Shown here piece by piece: positions 46,958 through 60,420 of a stretch of DNA of 64,000 bases. Both the position numbers and the translations under genes were made by a program. This stretch comes from Hansschlegelia plantiphila (lineage in GTDB: Bacteria > Pseudomonadota > Alphaproteobacteria > Rhizobiales > Methylopilaceae), in assembly GCF_027922265.1 (NCBI RefSeq), contig NZ_BSFI01000022.1:124001-188000 (forward strand). Reading direction: 5' to 3'. Numbering within the stretch: position 1 is the first letter of the stretch; the number at the start of each line of letters is the position of its first letter. The notes below the pieces were generated by a model. The model worked only from the letters and a program-made list of their open reading frames with translations, had not been told where the DNA came from and did no database searches.

Positions 46958-47608
46958 ATGACCGATTTCGAGCGTCTCAGGCATGGAATGGTGGACGGCC
47001 AGATCCGTGTCGCCGACGTGACCGACCATCGAATCCTGGCGGCCTTCCTGTCGGTCCCGCGAGAGAAGTTCGCGCCCCCGGGTCGCGAGGTCCTCGCGTA
47101 CCTCGACGCCCGCATCCCGCTTGGGCCTCCCGGACGTGCCATGCTCGATCCGATGACGCTCGCCAAGCTGGTTCAGCTTGCGGCGCCGGAGAACAGCGAA
47201 CGCGTGCTGGTCGTGGGATCCGGGCTTGGCTACTCCGCCGCGATATTTTCCGAGCTTGCGGGTCGAGTCGTCGGGCTCGAATCGGACCCGAACCTCGCCG
47301 CCGCGTCTCGTGAGAATCTGTCGGACCGTCCGAATGTCGCAATCGTGACCGGGCCGCTGACGTCCGGCGCCCCCGAGGAGGGGCCGTTCGACCTGATCTT
47401 TTTCGATGGCGCGGTGACGGCGGGCCTCGAGACGCTCGCAGCCCAGCTTGCGCCGACCGGGCGGCTGGTGGGGCCGGCGGGGCCCGGCCGCGCGACTAAG
47501 GCGACGGTGTTCCGGCCAAGCGAAACAGAGCTTACAGCCGCGCCTGCGTTCGACGCCTACGCACCGGCCTTGCCGGGCTTCGAGCCCGCCGAGGCCTTCG
47601 CATTCTGA
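46958..47608 (+). CDS. pcm: Protein-L-isoaspartate O-methyltransferase family protein
   Basis: 216 residues from the ATG at 46958 (MTDFERLRHGMVDGQIRVADV), the family start; the frame is open 26 codons further up. The PIMT pattern is visible: VPREKFAPP, MLDPMTLAKLVQLAAP and the SAM motif VLVVGSGLGYSAAI. The C-terminal substrate region is short, as in the alphaproteobacterial branch placed before tolC. It may repair isoaspartyl residues or have another methyl acceptor. Confidence 0.87.
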   Translation: MTDFERLRHGMVDGQIRVADVTDHRILAAFLSVPREKFAPPGREVLAYLDARIPLGPPGRAMLDPMTLAKLVQLAAPENSERVLVVGSGLGYSAAIFSELAGRVVGLESDPNLAAASRENLSDRPNVAIVTGPLTSGAPEEGPFDLIFFDGAVTAGLETLAAQLAPTGRLVGPAGPGRATKATVFRPSETELTAAPAFDAYAPALPGFEPAEAFAF

Positions 47609-47783
47609 GGCCCGTCCGCCGCCGCTGTGGCCGCGTTGCGCCACTCCCTGCGTCTTTCGACCAAGTGGACGCAGCGTGGTTTTCACCCGTCCTTCGCCCC
47701 GCTACGGTAGGGTGGGGTCGCATCACAGGCTGAGCCGTAACGGAAGATCCGGCGGGGAAGCGTTCGAAATCCGGTGTGTAACG

Positions 47784-49217
47784 ATGTCGACGAGCGTCTC
47801 GTTTCGTCGTCGTGCTGGCGCGCTCTGCGCCGGGGCGGCGTTTGGTTTGGGGATCGCTCTGTCCTTCAGCGGGACTGCGCGCGCGCAGACCCTTGAGGAC
47901 GCCCTTGCTCGCGCTTATGGCGCAAATCCTACCCTCAACGCTCAACGCGCCTCTGTCAGGGCGACTGACGAGCAGGTTCCCCAGGCGTTGTCCGGGTACC
48001 GTCCGACGATCACCGCATCGGCGGATGTCGGTATCGAGCGCAGTCAGCAGGTGACCCCGTCGAGTTCGCTCGGGGAGGTCTTGACGATTCCCAAGGCCAA
48101 GACGACGACGAACTCGTCCCCGCGCGGTTTTGGCGTCACCGCCGACCAGACGATATTCGACGGTTTCCGCCGTCAGAATCAGCTGCGTTCGGCCGAATCG
48201 AACGTGCTCGGCGCGCGGGAGCAACTGCTCAACAGCGAGCAGAACGTGCTGTTCGACACCGCGCAGGCCTATATGGACGTGCTGCGCGACTACGCGATCC
48301 TGGACGTGCGGCGGAACAACGTCGACGTGCTGCGCGAGGAGCTGAAGGCGGCGCGCGAGCGTTTCCAGGTGGGCGAGGTGACCCGCACCGACACGGCCCA
48401 GGCGGAAGCCGCGCTCGAGGGCTCGCACACCAACGTCAGTCAGGCCGAGGCGCAGCTCAACACCAGCCGCGCCACCTATCGGCAGATCGTGGGCGAGGAT
48501 ATCGCCCGTCCGCGCCCCGCCCGCTCGATCGACCGGCTGCTGCCGAGGGGGCTGAACGAGGCGATCAACCTCAGCCAGGCGCAGCACCCCGCGATCCTCG
48601 CCGCGTTCCACGGCGTCGACGCCGCGAACCTGCAGATTCGCGTCTACGAATCGCAGCTCTATCCGCAGATCGGCGTCGAGGCCGCGTTCCAGCGCCGCTA
48701 CGACGACAGTTCGTCCGTCAACAGGGTCACGGCCGGTTCGCTGGTCGGGCGCCTGACGATCCCGATCTACGCCGGCGGCTCTTATTCCTCGCAGGTTCGC
48801 CAGGCCAAGGAAGTCGCCGGGCAGCGCCGGCTCGAAGCCGACGTCGCGCGCGATCAGGTCCGTCAGGCCACCGTTTCGGCCTGGGGGCAGGTGCAGGCGG
48901 CGACCGCGCAGATTTCCTCCGCGCAGGCGCAGATCCAGGCGTCCCAGACCGCCCTCAACGGCGTGCGGGAAGAAGCCAAGGTGGGCCAGCGCACCACCCT
49001 CGACGTCCTCAACGCGCAGCAGGACCTGCTCAACGCCCGCGTCACGCTGATCCAGGCGCAGCGGGACCGCATGGTCGCGTCCTACGCTTTGCTGTCGGCC
49101 GTCGGCTGGCTGACCGCCGACCGGCTCGGCCTTCGCGTCGCGCGCTACGACCCGAACGTCCATTACGATCAGGTCCGCGACAAATGGTACGGCTTGCGCA
49201 CCCCAGACGGGCGCTGA
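47784..49217 (+). CDS. tolC: TolC family outer-membrane efflux protein
   Basis: 477 residues from the ATG at 47784. The signal peptide covers residues 1-34 (FRRRAGALCAGAAFGLGIALSFSGTARAQ). Two internally similar halves follow, each with the outer-membrane-channel coiled-coil and barrel strand pattern (TLEDALARAYGANPTLNAQRA; NEAINLSQAQHPAILAAFHG). TolC trimers form the exit duct of type I secretion and RND/MFS efflux. The upstream frame to 47448 is not coding. It belongs to the pcm-tolC-popZ-valS order common in Hyphomicrobiales. Confidence 0.93.
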   Translation: MSTSVSFRRRAGALCAGAAFGLGIALSFSGTARAQTLEDALARAYGANPTLNAQRASVRATDEQVPQALSGYRPTITASADVGIERSQQVTPSSSLGEVLTIPKAKTTTNSSPRGFGVTADQTIFDGFRRQNQLRSAESNVLGAREQLLNSEQNVLFDTAQAYMDVLRDYAILDVRRNNVDVLREELKAARERFQVGEVTRTDTAQAEAALEGSHTNVSQAEAQLNTSRATYRQIVGEDIARPRPARSIDRLLPRGLNEAINLSQAQHPAILAAFHGVDAANLQIRVYESQLYPQIGVEAAFQRRYDDSSSVNRVTAGSLVGRLTIPIYAGGSYSSQVRQAKEVAGQRRLEADVARDQVRQATVSAWGQVQAATAQISSAQAQIQASQTALNGVREEAKVGQRTTLDVLNAQQDLLNARVTLIQAQRDRMVASYALLSAVGWLTADRLGLRVARYDPNVHYDQVRDKWYGLRTPDGR

Positions 49218-49386
49218 ACGGCCGGACGACCTGTGGGCGAGCGCTTTGCGGCGCTTGTCCGCGAGCCCTGCAGTGCAATACTCGCCGATGACGAGGGGCC
49301 GGCGTCCCCTGGTGATTCGTGGATCCGGGCGCGGAGCGCGCGCGGCCCCGCCAGGGACGTTCCAACGACGCGGCGATGGAGGGCGC

Positions 49387-50028
49387 ATGAGCACGGCTGC
49401 TAAGGCTCACGAGCCGACGATGGAAGAGATCTTGGCGTCGATCCGTCGCATCATCTCCGACGACGAACCAGGACAGTCCATGGCGGCGCCAAAGCCTTCG
49501 CTCGCAAAGCCGGCCGCAGCGCCGGCGTCCGAACCGGAAGCCCCCGAAGCCGTCGCCGAAGAGGCGCTCGGACAGGACGACATCGACGCGATGTTCGCCT
49601 CGTTCGACGCTCCTGCGCCGAAGGACGAGGCGAAGCCCGCGCTGACGCCGCCTGCGTCCCGATCCGCGGCCTCGCAGGCTCCGGACGATCTCGACGTGTT
49701 CGAGCTGACGGAAGACATGGCCGATGAGCCGCTGGCTGCGCCGCAGCCGGCGCCCGCGCAGCCCGTCCCCCCGTCGCCGGTCCGCGCCGCGGCGCCGGCC
49801 TCCGCCTTCGACGAGCGGTTGTTGTCGTCCGCGACCGACGATGTCGTCACGAACGCCTTCGGTTCGCTCGCGAACACGATTCTCACCAACAACGCCCGCA
49901 CGCTCGACGACATCGTCAAGGAGATGCTGCGGCCGATGCTGCGGTCGTGGCTGGACGACAACCTGCCGCCGCTGGTCGAGCGGCTGGTGCGCCACGAGAT
50001 CGAGCGCGTCGCGCGCGGCGGCCGCTAG
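49387..50028 (+). CDS. popZ: PopZ-like pole-organising protein (DUF2497)
   Basis: 213 residues from the ATG at 49387, preceded by GGAGGG. The N-terminal helix EPTMEEILASIRRIISDDEP is the DUF2497/PopZ signature for client binding. The central ~100 residues are Pro/Ala/Glu-rich and disordered. The C-terminal oligomerisation helices (DDVVTNAFGSLANTI and TLDDIVKEMLRPMLRSWLDDNLPPLVERLVRHEIERV) are well kept. PopZ scaffolds the pole and anchors parS-ParB and DivK-linked kinases. It lies just upstream of valS. Confidence 0.92.
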   Translation: MSTAAKAHEPTMEEILASIRRIISDDEPGQSMAAPKPSLAKPAAAPASEPEAPEAVAEEALGQDDIDAMFASFDAPAPKDEAKPALTPPASRSAASQAPDDLDVFELTEDMADEPLAAPQPAPAQPVPPSPVRAAAPASAFDERLLSSATDDVVTNAFGSLANTILTNNARTLDDIVKEMLRPMLRSWLDDNLPPLVERLVRHEIERVARGGR

Positions 50029-50144
50029 CCGGACGCGCTCGGAAGCCCGCCGTTGACACCCGCGGCGCGCTTCGCTTCAAGGGCTGGCTTCGGTCCGTGG
50101 CGCGCCCCGCCTCGGACCCCGCATGCCCGAAGGTGTTCCGTCCT

Positions 50145-52853
50145 ATGCTCGAAAAGACCTATTCGCCGTCCGAGATCGAGCCTCGGATAGCGGCCCGCTG
50201 GGAGCAGGCCGAAGCCTTCAAGGCCGGCGCTGGGGCCGCGCCCGGGGCCGATCCGTTCTGCATCGTCATCCCGCCGCCGAACGTCACCGGCTCGCTCCAC
50301 ATGGGGCACGCGCTCAACAACACGCTGCAGGACATCCTCGCGCGTTTCGAGCGCATGCGCGGCAAGAACGTGCTGTGGCAGCCCGGCATGGACCATGCAG
50401 GCATCGCGACGCAGATGGTCGTCGAGCGCCAGCTGATGGAGCGCCAGCTTCCCGGACGGCGCGACATGGGCCGCGCGGCCTTCGTCGAGCGGGTGTGGGA
50501 GTGGAAGGCGGAATCCGGCGGCCGCATCTTCGAGCAGCTCAAGCGCCTCGGCGCCTCGTGCGACTGGTCGCGCGAGCGCTTCACCATGGACGAGGGCCTG
50601 TCGCGGGCGGTCGTCAAGCTGTTCGTCGACCTGCACAGGAACGGGCTGATCTACCGCGACAAGCGGCTGGTGAACTGGGACCCGAAGCTGCAGACCGCGA
50701 TCTCTGACATCGAGGTCCAGTCGATCGAGGTGAAGGGCCACCTCTGGCATCTGCGGTACCCCGTCGAGGGCTCAGACGAGTCGATCGTCGTCGCCACCAC
50801 GCGGCCCGAGACGATGCTCGGCGACGCCGCGGTCGCGGTGCATCCGGAGGACGAGCGCTATCGCCATCTCGTCGGCCGCAACGTCGTGCTGCCGCTCGTC
50901 GGGCGCAAAATCCCGATCGTCGCCGACGAGTACTCCGATCCGGAGAAGGGCACCGGCGCGGTCAAGATCACCCCGGCGCACGACTTCAACGACTTCGAGG
51001 TCGGCAAACGCCATGGGCTGCCGCTGATCAATGTGCTGACGTCGGATGGTCGGCTGGCGCTTGCGGGCAACGAGGCCTTCCTCGCCGGCGTCCCGTCTTC
51101 GGCAGACCTCGACGCCGTCCTCGCGCTCGACGGCGTCGCTGTCGCCGAGGCGCGCAAGCGCGTGCTCGCGCTGATGGAGGAGCGTGGCCTGATGCTGGAG
51201 GCTGAGCCCCACGTCCATCAGGTCCCGCATGGCGACCGGTCCGGCGTCGTCATCGAGCCCTTCCTGACCGACCAGTGGTATGTCGACGCGCAGAAGCTCG
51301 CGGTCGACGCGATCGCCGCCGTGCGCGACGGGCGCACCAGTTTTGTGCCGGAGAACTGGTCGAAGACCTATTTCGAGTGGATGGAGAACATCCAGCCTTG
51401 GTGCGTCTCGCGCCAGCTTTGGTGGGGGCACCAGATCCCGGCGTGGTTCGGGCCTGACGGCGCGATCTTCGTCGAGGAGAGCGAGGAGGCGGCGCTCGCC
51501 GCCGCCGCCGCGCATTACGGCGCCCCGACGCCGCTGACCCGCGACGAGGACGTCCTCGACACCTGGTTTTCCTCGGCGCTCTGGCCGTTCTCGACGCTCG
51601 GCTGGCCGGACAAGACGCCCGAGCTCGGCGCTTACTACCCGAACGCCGTCCTCGTTACCGGCTTCGACATCATCTTCTTCTGGGTCGCCCGGATGATGAT
51701 GATGGGCCTCTACGTGATGAAGGAGGTGCCGTTCCGCGACGTCTACATCCACGCCCTCGTGCGCGACGAGAAGGGGGCCAAGATGTCGAAGTCGAAGGGC
51801 AACGTCATCGACCCGATCGATCTGGTCGACGCTTACGGCGCAGACGCGCTGCGCTTCACGCTGGCGGCGATGGCGGCTCAGGGCAGGGACGTCAAGCTCG
51901 CCCGCGCGCGCGTCGAGGGCTATCGCAACTTCGCGACCAAGCTCTGGAACGCTTCGCGCTTCGCCGAGCTCAACGGCAGCGCGCCGGTCGCGAGCTTCGA
52001 TCCGAGAAGCGTCACCACGACGCTCAACCGCTGGATCCTCGGCGAGGCGGCGAGAGCCGCGGCCGAGACGACCGCCGCGATCGAGGCCTACCGCTTCAAC
52101 GAGGCGGCGTCGGCGGTCTATCGGTTCGTCTGGAATGTCGTGTGCGACTGGTATGTCGAGCTCGCCAAGCCGGTTCTGCAGGGCGAGGGGCAGGGCGACG
52201 AAGCGGAGGAGACACGCGCCACGCTCGCTTTCGTGCTCGACCAGTCGGCCGCCCTGCTGCATCCATTCATGCCCTTCGTGACCGAGGAGCTGTGGGCCGC
52301 CCGCGCCGGCGACGCGCCACGCGAGCGACTGCTCGCGCTCTCCGAATGGCCCGTCCTCGGCGATCTCGACGATCCCGACGCCGAGGCCGAGATCGGCTGG
52401 CTGGTGGAACTCGTCACCGAGCTCCGCTCCGCGCGCGCCGAGATGGGCGTGCCGGCGTCCGCGACGCTTCCGCTCGTGATCGTGGGCGCCGACGCCGCGA
52501 CCCGCGGCCGGGCGGAGCGCGCCGAGGCGACGCTCGCCCGCATCGCGCGGGTCTCCAGCGTGACCTTCGCCGATCAGGCGCCGGGCGGCGCGATCCAGCT
52601 TCTGGTGCGCGGCCAGGTCGCTGCGCTGCCGCTCGAAGGCGTCGTCGACATCGCGGCCGAGAAGGACCGGCTTGCGAAGGAGCGCGACAAGACGCTGGGC
52701 GAGATCAAACGAATTGACGGCAAGCTCGCGAACGAGAGCTTCGTCGCGCGCGCCCCCGAAGACGTGGTCGAGGGCGAGAAGGAGAAGCGCGCAGGCTATC
52801 GGGATCGCCTCGCCAAGATCGAAGCCGCGCTCCGCCAGCTCGGGCAGGAATAG
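50145..52853 (+). CDS. valS: Valyl-tRNA synthetase
   Basis: 902 residues from the ATG at 50145 (MLEKTYSPSEIEPRIAARWE); the open frame upstream to 49947 overlaps popZ and is not used. The HIGH motif is in PPPNVTGSLHMGH (52-55) and KMSKS at 546-550, with the editing domain between and a C-terminal coiled coil (DIAAEKDRLAKERDKTLGEIKRI). A class Ia synthetase, cytosolic. Confidence 0.97.
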   Translation: MLEKTYSPSEIEPRIAARWEQAEAFKAGAGAAPGADPFCIVIPPPNVTGSLHMGHALNNTLQDILARFERMRGKNVLWQPGMDHAGIATQMVVERQLMERQLPGRRDMGRAAFVERVWEWKAESGGRIFEQLKRLGASCDWSRERFTMDEGLSRAVVKLFVDLHRNGLIYRDKRLVNWDPKLQTAISDIEVQSIEVKGHLWHLRYPVEGSDESIVVATTRPETMLGDAAVAVHPEDERYRHLVGRNVVLPLVGRKIPIVADEYSDPEKGTGAVKITPAHDFNDFEVGKRHGLPLINVLTSDGRLALAGNEAFLAGVPSSADLDAVLALDGVAVAEARKRVLALMEERGLMLEAEPHVHQVPHGDRSGVVIEPFLTDQWYVDAQKLAVDAIAAVRDGRTSFVPENWSKTYFEWMENIQPWCVSRQLWWGHQIPAWFGPDGAIFVEESEEAALAAAAAHYGAPTPLTRDEDVLDTWFSSALWPFSTLGWPDKTPELGAYYPNAVLVTGFDIIFFWVARMMMMGLYVMKEVPFRDVYIHALVRDEKGAKMSKSKGNVIDPIDLVDAYGADALRFTLAAMAAQGRDVKLARARVEGYRNFATKLWNASRFAELNGSAPVASFDPRSVTTTLNRWILGEAARAAAETTAAIEAYRFNEAASAVYRFVWNVVCDWYVELAKPVLQGEGQGDEAEETRATLAFVLDQSAALLHPFMPFVTEELWAARAGDAPRERLLALSEWPVLGDLDDPDAEAEIGWLVELVTELRSARAEMGVPASATLPLVIVGADAATRGRAERAEATLARIARVSSVTFADQAPGGAIQLLVRGQVAALPLEGVVDIAAEKDRLAKERDKTLGEIKRIDGKLANESFVARAPEDVVEGEKEKRAGYRDRLAKIEAALRQLGQE

Positions 52854-52946
52854 GGCCACGACGTCGCGGGCCGCCGTCGGCCTCTCGCATCCGCGTCGCC
52901 GCGCCATAGAAACCAAGCGTCACAGAACGGGGAGTTCGATCGAGCG

Positions 52947-56202
<3,256 letters not shown>

Positions 56203-56228
56203 GAAGCGCCTGCTGAAAGGCGTCCCCG

Positions 56229-56651
56229 ATGACTCTTCCCGCCATCCTCGCCCCGGTCTTCGCGCAGGTGCTGCTGGTCTTCTTCCTGCTGTTCTGGATG
56301 GGCGGGACGCGGGCGGCCGCCGTGCGCGCCGGCGAGGTGAGGCCCCGCGAGGGATCGCCGCGCAATTATGGCTGGCCGGCGAAGGCGCAGCAGGTTTCGG
56401 ACTGCTTTCATCATCAGTTCGAGATTCCGACGCTGTTCTTCGCGCTGGTTCCGCTCGCGATCCTGTCGCGCAAGGCCGACCTGCTGTTCGTCACGCTGTC
56501 CTGGGTGTTCGTCGCGACGCGCTTTCTGCACGCCGTCGAGCATACGGGGGCCAACCGGCTGAAGTTCCGCTTCCCGCTGTTCGCGGCCGGCGTGATCGTG
56601 CTCGCCGTCATGTGGGCGGTGTTCGCCGTTCGCATTCTGCTCAACGCCTGA
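56229..56651 (+). CDS. MAPEG family membrane protein
   Basis: 140 residues with four hydrophobic helices (residues 5-27, 65-82, 84-102 and 115-138). The MAPEG pattern, VSDCFHHQFEIPTLFFALVPLAI and RFLHAVEHTGANRLKFRFPLFAAG, is clear. MAPEG proteins include glutathione-dependent membrane enzymes; bacterial members of this length are uncharacterised. It is located between guaB and the rRNA methyltransferase gene, same strand. Confidence 0.87.
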   Translation: MTLPAILAPVFAQVLLVFFLLFWMGGTRAAAVRAGEVRPREGSPRNYGWPAKAQQVSDCFHHQFEIPTLFFALVPLAILSRKADLLFVTLSWVFVATRFLHAVEHTGANRLKFRFPLFAAGVIVLAVMWAVFAVRILLNA

Positions 56652-56661
56652 AGGACGACGC

Positions 56662-57957
56662 GTGACCCCCGCCGCCCACGCGCTCGCCGCGATCGAAGTC
56701 CTGTCCGAGATCGAGAGCCGCCACCGGCCGGCGCCGCAGGCGCTGAAGGACTGGGGCGGCTCGCATCGCTTCGCGGGCTCGGGCGACAGGGCGCGGATCG
56801 CGAGCCTGGTCTACGACGCGCTCCGCTCGCGCGCCTCGATCGCCTGGCGGATGGGGGCCGAGACGCCGCGCGCGCTCGTGCTCGGCGCGCTCGTCTTTAC
56901 GCGCAGCGCCGACGCGACGGCGCTTGCGGCTGCGTTCGGATCGAGCCCTCATGCGCCGGAGCCGCCGAGCGACGCCGAGCGGTCGGCCATGACGTCCGGC
57001 GATTCGCTCGAGGGCGCGCCGGCCCATGTCCGCGGCGACTATCCGGAATGGCTCGACGTTCCGCTCGCCCGCGCCTTCGGCGACGAGAGGGCGGAGGAGG
57101 GGGAGGCGCTCGCGCGTCGCGCGCCGCTCGACCTGCGCGTCAATGCGCTGAAGGGAGACCGCGCCAAGGCGGAGCGCTCGCTGGCGCATCTCAAGCCGAT
57201 CCCCACGCCGCTATCGCCATGGGGCCTGCGCATCCCGCTCTCCGACGACGGACGCGGGCCGCCGGTGCAGGCGGAGCCGGCCTATCTCAAGGGGCTGGTC
57301 GAGGTGCAGGACGAGGGCTCGCAGATCGCGGCGCTCATCGCAGCGGCGGCGCCGGGAGAACAGGTCGTCGACCTCTGCGCCGGCGCCGGCGGCAAGACGC
57401 TCGCACTGGCGGCCGGCATGCGCAACACCGGCCAGATCTACGCCCATGACAGCGACGTCAGGCGCCTCGCCCCGCTGAACGAGCGGGCGACGCGGGCGGG
57501 CGTCCGGAACTTCCAGTTTCGCTCGCCGCGCGGCGGCGCTGACGTGCTGTCCGATCTCGTCGAGCGGGCCGACCTTGTCCTCGTCGATGCGCCCTGCACC
57601 GGCGCCGGCACATGGCGCCGCAACCCGGACGCCAAGTGGCGGATGCGGCCGTCGGCTCTCGAGCAGCGCATGGTCGAGCAGGACGCCGTCCTCGAAGCCG
57701 GCGCGCCGCTGGTGAAGCCGGGCGGCCGGCTGGTCTACGTCACCTGTTCTGTGCTGTCGGAGGAGAACGAGGATCGCATCGCCGCCTTCCTCTCCCGGCA
57801 TCCGGAATTCCGCTCCGTCCCCGCCGTGGAGGCCGCGGTCTCAGCCGGTCTGCCGGCCGTGGCGGCCCATGCGAACGGCGCGGGCGACGCGCTGCTTCTC
57901 ACGCCGCGGCGCTCCGGCACGGACGGCTTCTTCGTCGCGACGCTCTCGCGCTCTTGA
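56662..57957 (+). CDS. RsmB-type RNA (cytosine-5-)-methyltransferase
   Basis: 431 residues from GTG at 56662. Catalytic and resolving cysteines are both present: C312 in DAPCTGAGTWRRNPD and C362 in YVTCSVLSEEN; the SAM site is VVDLCAGAGGKTLALAAGM. An N-terminal NusB-like helical region (~1-100) is present but reduced. It probably methylates C967-type positions of 16S rRNA or a related target. The order guaB-MAPEG-this gene-guaA is common in Hyphomicrobiales. Confidence 0.9.
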   Translation: MTPAAHALAAIEVLSEIESRHRPAPQALKDWGGSHRFAGSGDRARIASLVYDALRSRASIAWRMGAETPRALVLGALVFTRSADATALAAAFGSSPHAPEPPSDAERSAMTSGDSLEGAPAHVRGDYPEWLDVPLARAFGDERAEEGEALARRAPLDLRVNALKGDRAKAERSLAHLKPIPTPLSPWGLRIPLSDDGRGPPVQAEPAYLKGLVEVQDEGSQIAALIAAAAPGEQVVDLCAGAGGKTLALAAGMRNTGQIYAHDSDVRRLAPLNERATRAGVRNFQFRSPRGGADVLSDLVERADLVLVDAPCTGAGTWRRNPDAKWRMRPSALEQRMVEQDAVLEAGAPLVKPGGRLVYVTCSVLSEENEDRIAAFLSRHPEFRSVPAVEAAVSAGLPAVAAHANGAGDALLLTPRRSGTDGFFVATLSRS

Positions 57958-58018
57958 CCGACGGGCTCTGCGGTCCATGTCCCACTCTCGGGGCGTATAA
58001 ACGGTTTCGGCGGAGCAG

Positions 58019-58285
58019 ATGCGGACAGTCAGCGGCCTTCTTCAGCTTATCGGCCTTCTGGTCATCATCGTCGCCGGCTACTGGGTCTGGTACGCGAATT
58101 GGGGCTCGAACCCGCACGACCGCATCGGCGCGACCATCGGGCCGATGCTGCCGACTCCATTCCGGGACTGGGGCTGCAGCAAGCTCAACCAGCGCTTCGC
58201 GACCGAGGCGCCGACCATGTGCAGCCCCGTCGCCGACCAGACGACGCCCGCGCCCTCGAATCCCGACGGCGGCGGCAGGCTCTAG
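58019..58285 (+). CDS. Small membrane-anchored hypothetical protein
   Basis: 88 residues. Residues 4-27 form one transmembrane helix (VSGLLQLIGLLVIIVAGYWVWYA). The rest is probably periplasmic, with two cysteines (DWGCSKLNQRF and PTMCSPV) and a Pro/Asn/Gly-rich C-terminus. No family recognised. It lies between rsmB and guaA. Confidence 0.6.
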   Translation: MRTVSGLLQLIGLLVIIVAGYWVWYANWGSNPHDRIGATIGPMLPTPFRDWGCSKLNQRFATEAPTMCSPVADQTTPAPSNPDGGGRL

Positions 58286-58363
58286 CCAGCTCGTCGAAAT
58301 TTTCAGAGTAGCCGCGACCTTCTCGGCGTTGCGGGGACTTGCGTGTTCGGAGTACGGACACGC

Positions 58364-59926
58364 ATGACCGCCGAACCCTCCCACGACCGCATCCTCATCA
58401 TCGATTTCGGGTCGCAGGTGACCCAGCTGATCGCGCGACGCGTCCGCGAGGCGGGCGTCTATTGCGAGATCGTGCCGTTCAACGCGGCGCCCGACGTTTT
58501 CCCCGGCTATGGGGCGAAGGGCGTCATTCTCTCCGGCGGCCCCGCCTCCGTCGCCGAGATGGGGACGCCGCGCGCGCCGCAGGCCGTGTTCGACTCGGGC
58601 GTGCCCGTCCTCGGCATCTGCTACGGCCAGATGACGATGGCCGAGCAGCTCGGCGGCGTCGTCGAAGCGGGCCACCACCGCGAGTTCGGCCGCGCGGATC
58701 TCAGCGTCGTGGCGCCCTCGCTGCTGTTCACCGGCGTCTGGGAGGACGGCAGCCGCAATCAGGTGTGGATGAGCCACGGAGACCGCATTACGCAGATGCC
58801 CCCGGGCTTCCGCATCGTCGGCGTTTCCGAAAACGCGCCCTTCGCCGCGATCGCCGACGAGACCCGGCACTATTACGGCCTGATGTTCCACCCCGAGGTC
58901 GTGCACACGCCGCAGGGCGGCAAGGTGCTGTCGAACTTCGTGCGCAACATCTGCGGCTGCGCGGGCGACTGGTCGATGGCGGCCTATCGCGAGGAGGCGA
59001 TCGCAAGGATCCGCGCGCAGGTCGGCGACGGCAAGGTGATCTGCGGGCTCTCGGGCGGCGTCGACTCCTCGGTCGCCGCCGTTCTGATCCACGAGGCGAT
59101 CGGCGAGCAGCTCACCTGCGTGTTCGTCGACCATGGGCTGATGCGCAAGGACGAGGCCCACGAGGTCGTCAACCTGTTCCGCGGCCACTACAACATCCCG
59201 CTCGTCCACGTCGACGCGGCGGACATGTTCCTTTCCGCGCTGCAGGACGTCGAAGACCCGGAAGCCAAGCGCAAGGCGATCGGACGGTTGTTCATCGACG
59301 TGTTCGAGGAAGAGGCGCGCAAGATCGGCGGAGCCGGATTCCTCGCGCAGGGCACGCTCTATCCCGACGTCATCGAGAGCGTCTCGTTCTCCGGCGGCCC
59401 CTCGGTCACGATCAAGTCGCACCACAATGTCGGCGGCCTGCCCGAACGCATGAACATGAAGCTCGTGGAGCCGCTGCGCGAGCTGTTCAAGGACGAGGTC
59501 CGCGCGCTCGGTAAGGAGCTCGGACTGCCGGACGCCTTCGTCGGCCGCCACCCCTTCCCGGGACCGGGCCTCGCCATCCGCTGCCCCGGCGCGGTGACGA
59601 AGGAGAAGCTCGACATCCTCCGCCAGGCCGATGCGATCTATCTCGATGAGATCCGCAAGGCCGGCCTCTACGATGTGATCTGGCAGGCCTTCGCCGTCCT
59701 GCTGCCGGTCAGGACCGTCGGCGTCATGGGCGACGGCCGCACCTACGACTTCGTGCTCGCGCTCCGCGCGGTCACCTCGGTCGACGGCATGACGGCCGAT
59801 TTCTACCCGTTCGACATGAACTTCCTCGGCCGCGCCGCGACCCGCATCATCAACGAGGTGCGGGGCGTCAACCGCGTCGTCTACGACGTGACCTCCAAGC
59901 CGCCCGGCACGATCGAGTGGGAATGA
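58364..59926 (+). CDS. guaA: GMP synthase (glutamine-hydrolysing)
   Basis: 520 residues from the ATG at 58364; a GTG seven codons earlier is in frame. The class I glutamine amidotransferase has nucleophile C86 in GICYGQM with H176 and E178 (FHPEV). The ATP pyrophosphatase domain has SGGVDSS (230-236), followed by the dimerisation domain. It converts XMP to GMP. Its last codons (IEWE-stop, 59912-59926) are repeated at 62548-62562, marking it as the attachment gene of the adjacent insert. Confidence 0.97.
   Translation: MTAEPSHDRILIIDFGSQVTQLIARRVREAGVYCEIVPFNAAPDVFPGYGAKGVILSGGPASVAEMGTPRAPQAVFDSGVPVLGICYGQMTMAEQLGGVVEAGHHREFGRADLSVVAPSLLFTGVWEDGSRNQVWMSHGDRITQMPPGFRIVGVSENAPFAAIADETRHYYGLMFHPEVVHTPQGGKVLSNFVRNICGCAGDWSMAAYREEAIARIRAQVGDGKVICGLSGGVDSSVAAVLIHEAIGEQLTCVFVDHGLMRKDEAHEVVNLFRGHYNIPLVHVDAADMFLSALQDVEDPEAKRKAIGRLFIDVFEEEARKIGGAGFLAQGTLYPDVIESVSFSGGPSVTIKSHHNVGGLPERMNMKLVEPLRELFKDEVRALGKELGLPDAFVGRHPFPGPGLAIRCPGAVTKEKLDILRQADAIYLDEIRKAGLYDVIWQAFAVLLPVRTVGVMGDGRTYDFVLALRAVTSVDGMTADFYPFDMNFLGRAATRIINEVRGVNRVVYDVTSKPPGTIEWE
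59912..59926 (+). repeat. Left att-like repeat in guaA (attL)
   Basis: ATCGAGTGGGAATGA, the guaA 3' end. Copy at 62548-62562 with one synonymous difference (ATC to ATT). Confidence 0.75.
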
Positions 59927-60004
59927 ATTGAGATTTCAAGTTATTGATTTCGCTTGGTAAATTTCAAGAAAACAATAACTTATCCCGCATCATCAATGGT
60001 ACTT

Positions 60005-60054
60005 TTCATGGCATCGGAGCGACATTCGCTTGAAGCGTTTGCCGATGCCATGAA
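60005..60054. repeat. 13-bp perfect inverted repeat near the left end of the element
   Basis: TTCATGGCATCGG (60005-60017) and CCGATGCCATGAA (60042-60054), 24-nt spacer. It has no T-run, and its role is unknown. Confidence 0.75.
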
Positions 60055-60414
60055 TGGGAATACGGCTCGGTCATGGTATCAGATGCTCGATTGGAGCCGT
60101 GCGCAGCTTAGTAACCCACTGAAAGTGTAGAACATTCCTTTTCTGCTTCAGCCGCCGTTCAGGGCCTGCGCGAGCATGGTATTTCGGGTGTTTTGGCGCA
60201 TTTTGAGAGGGCGATCTGTATTCCTCAGTCCCCCCTTGCTTCGCGATAGTCGGTCAGGCGCGAGATAGATTCTGACCACGACGGGATCACCGAGGAGGGG
60301 TGGGAAGCGGAACGGCAGCCTCCGGGGGGACTGGTGCATAAAACTGTCGCTGACTAGCTGTCCTTGGTAGTCATGAAAGCAATCATTCAGCTACTAATAA
60401 GGTTATCGATTCTC

Positions 60415-60420
60415 GAAGGA
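60415..60420 (+). promoter_or_regulatory. Ribosome-binding site deciding the TTG start of the ATPase gene
   Basis: GAAGGA lies 7 nt upstream of the TTG at 60428. The next in-frame Met (residue 22) falls just before the Walker A loop and would remove the first strand of the fold. Confidence 0.65.

Noticed and set aside
60148..60339. 63-codon minus-strand frame between guaA and the ATPase gene
   Set aside because: Basic, Pro/Arg-rich sequence (starts MHQSPRRLPFRFPPLLGDP) could be a transposase or other remnant, but nothing supports a functional gene; kept only as part of the described stretch.
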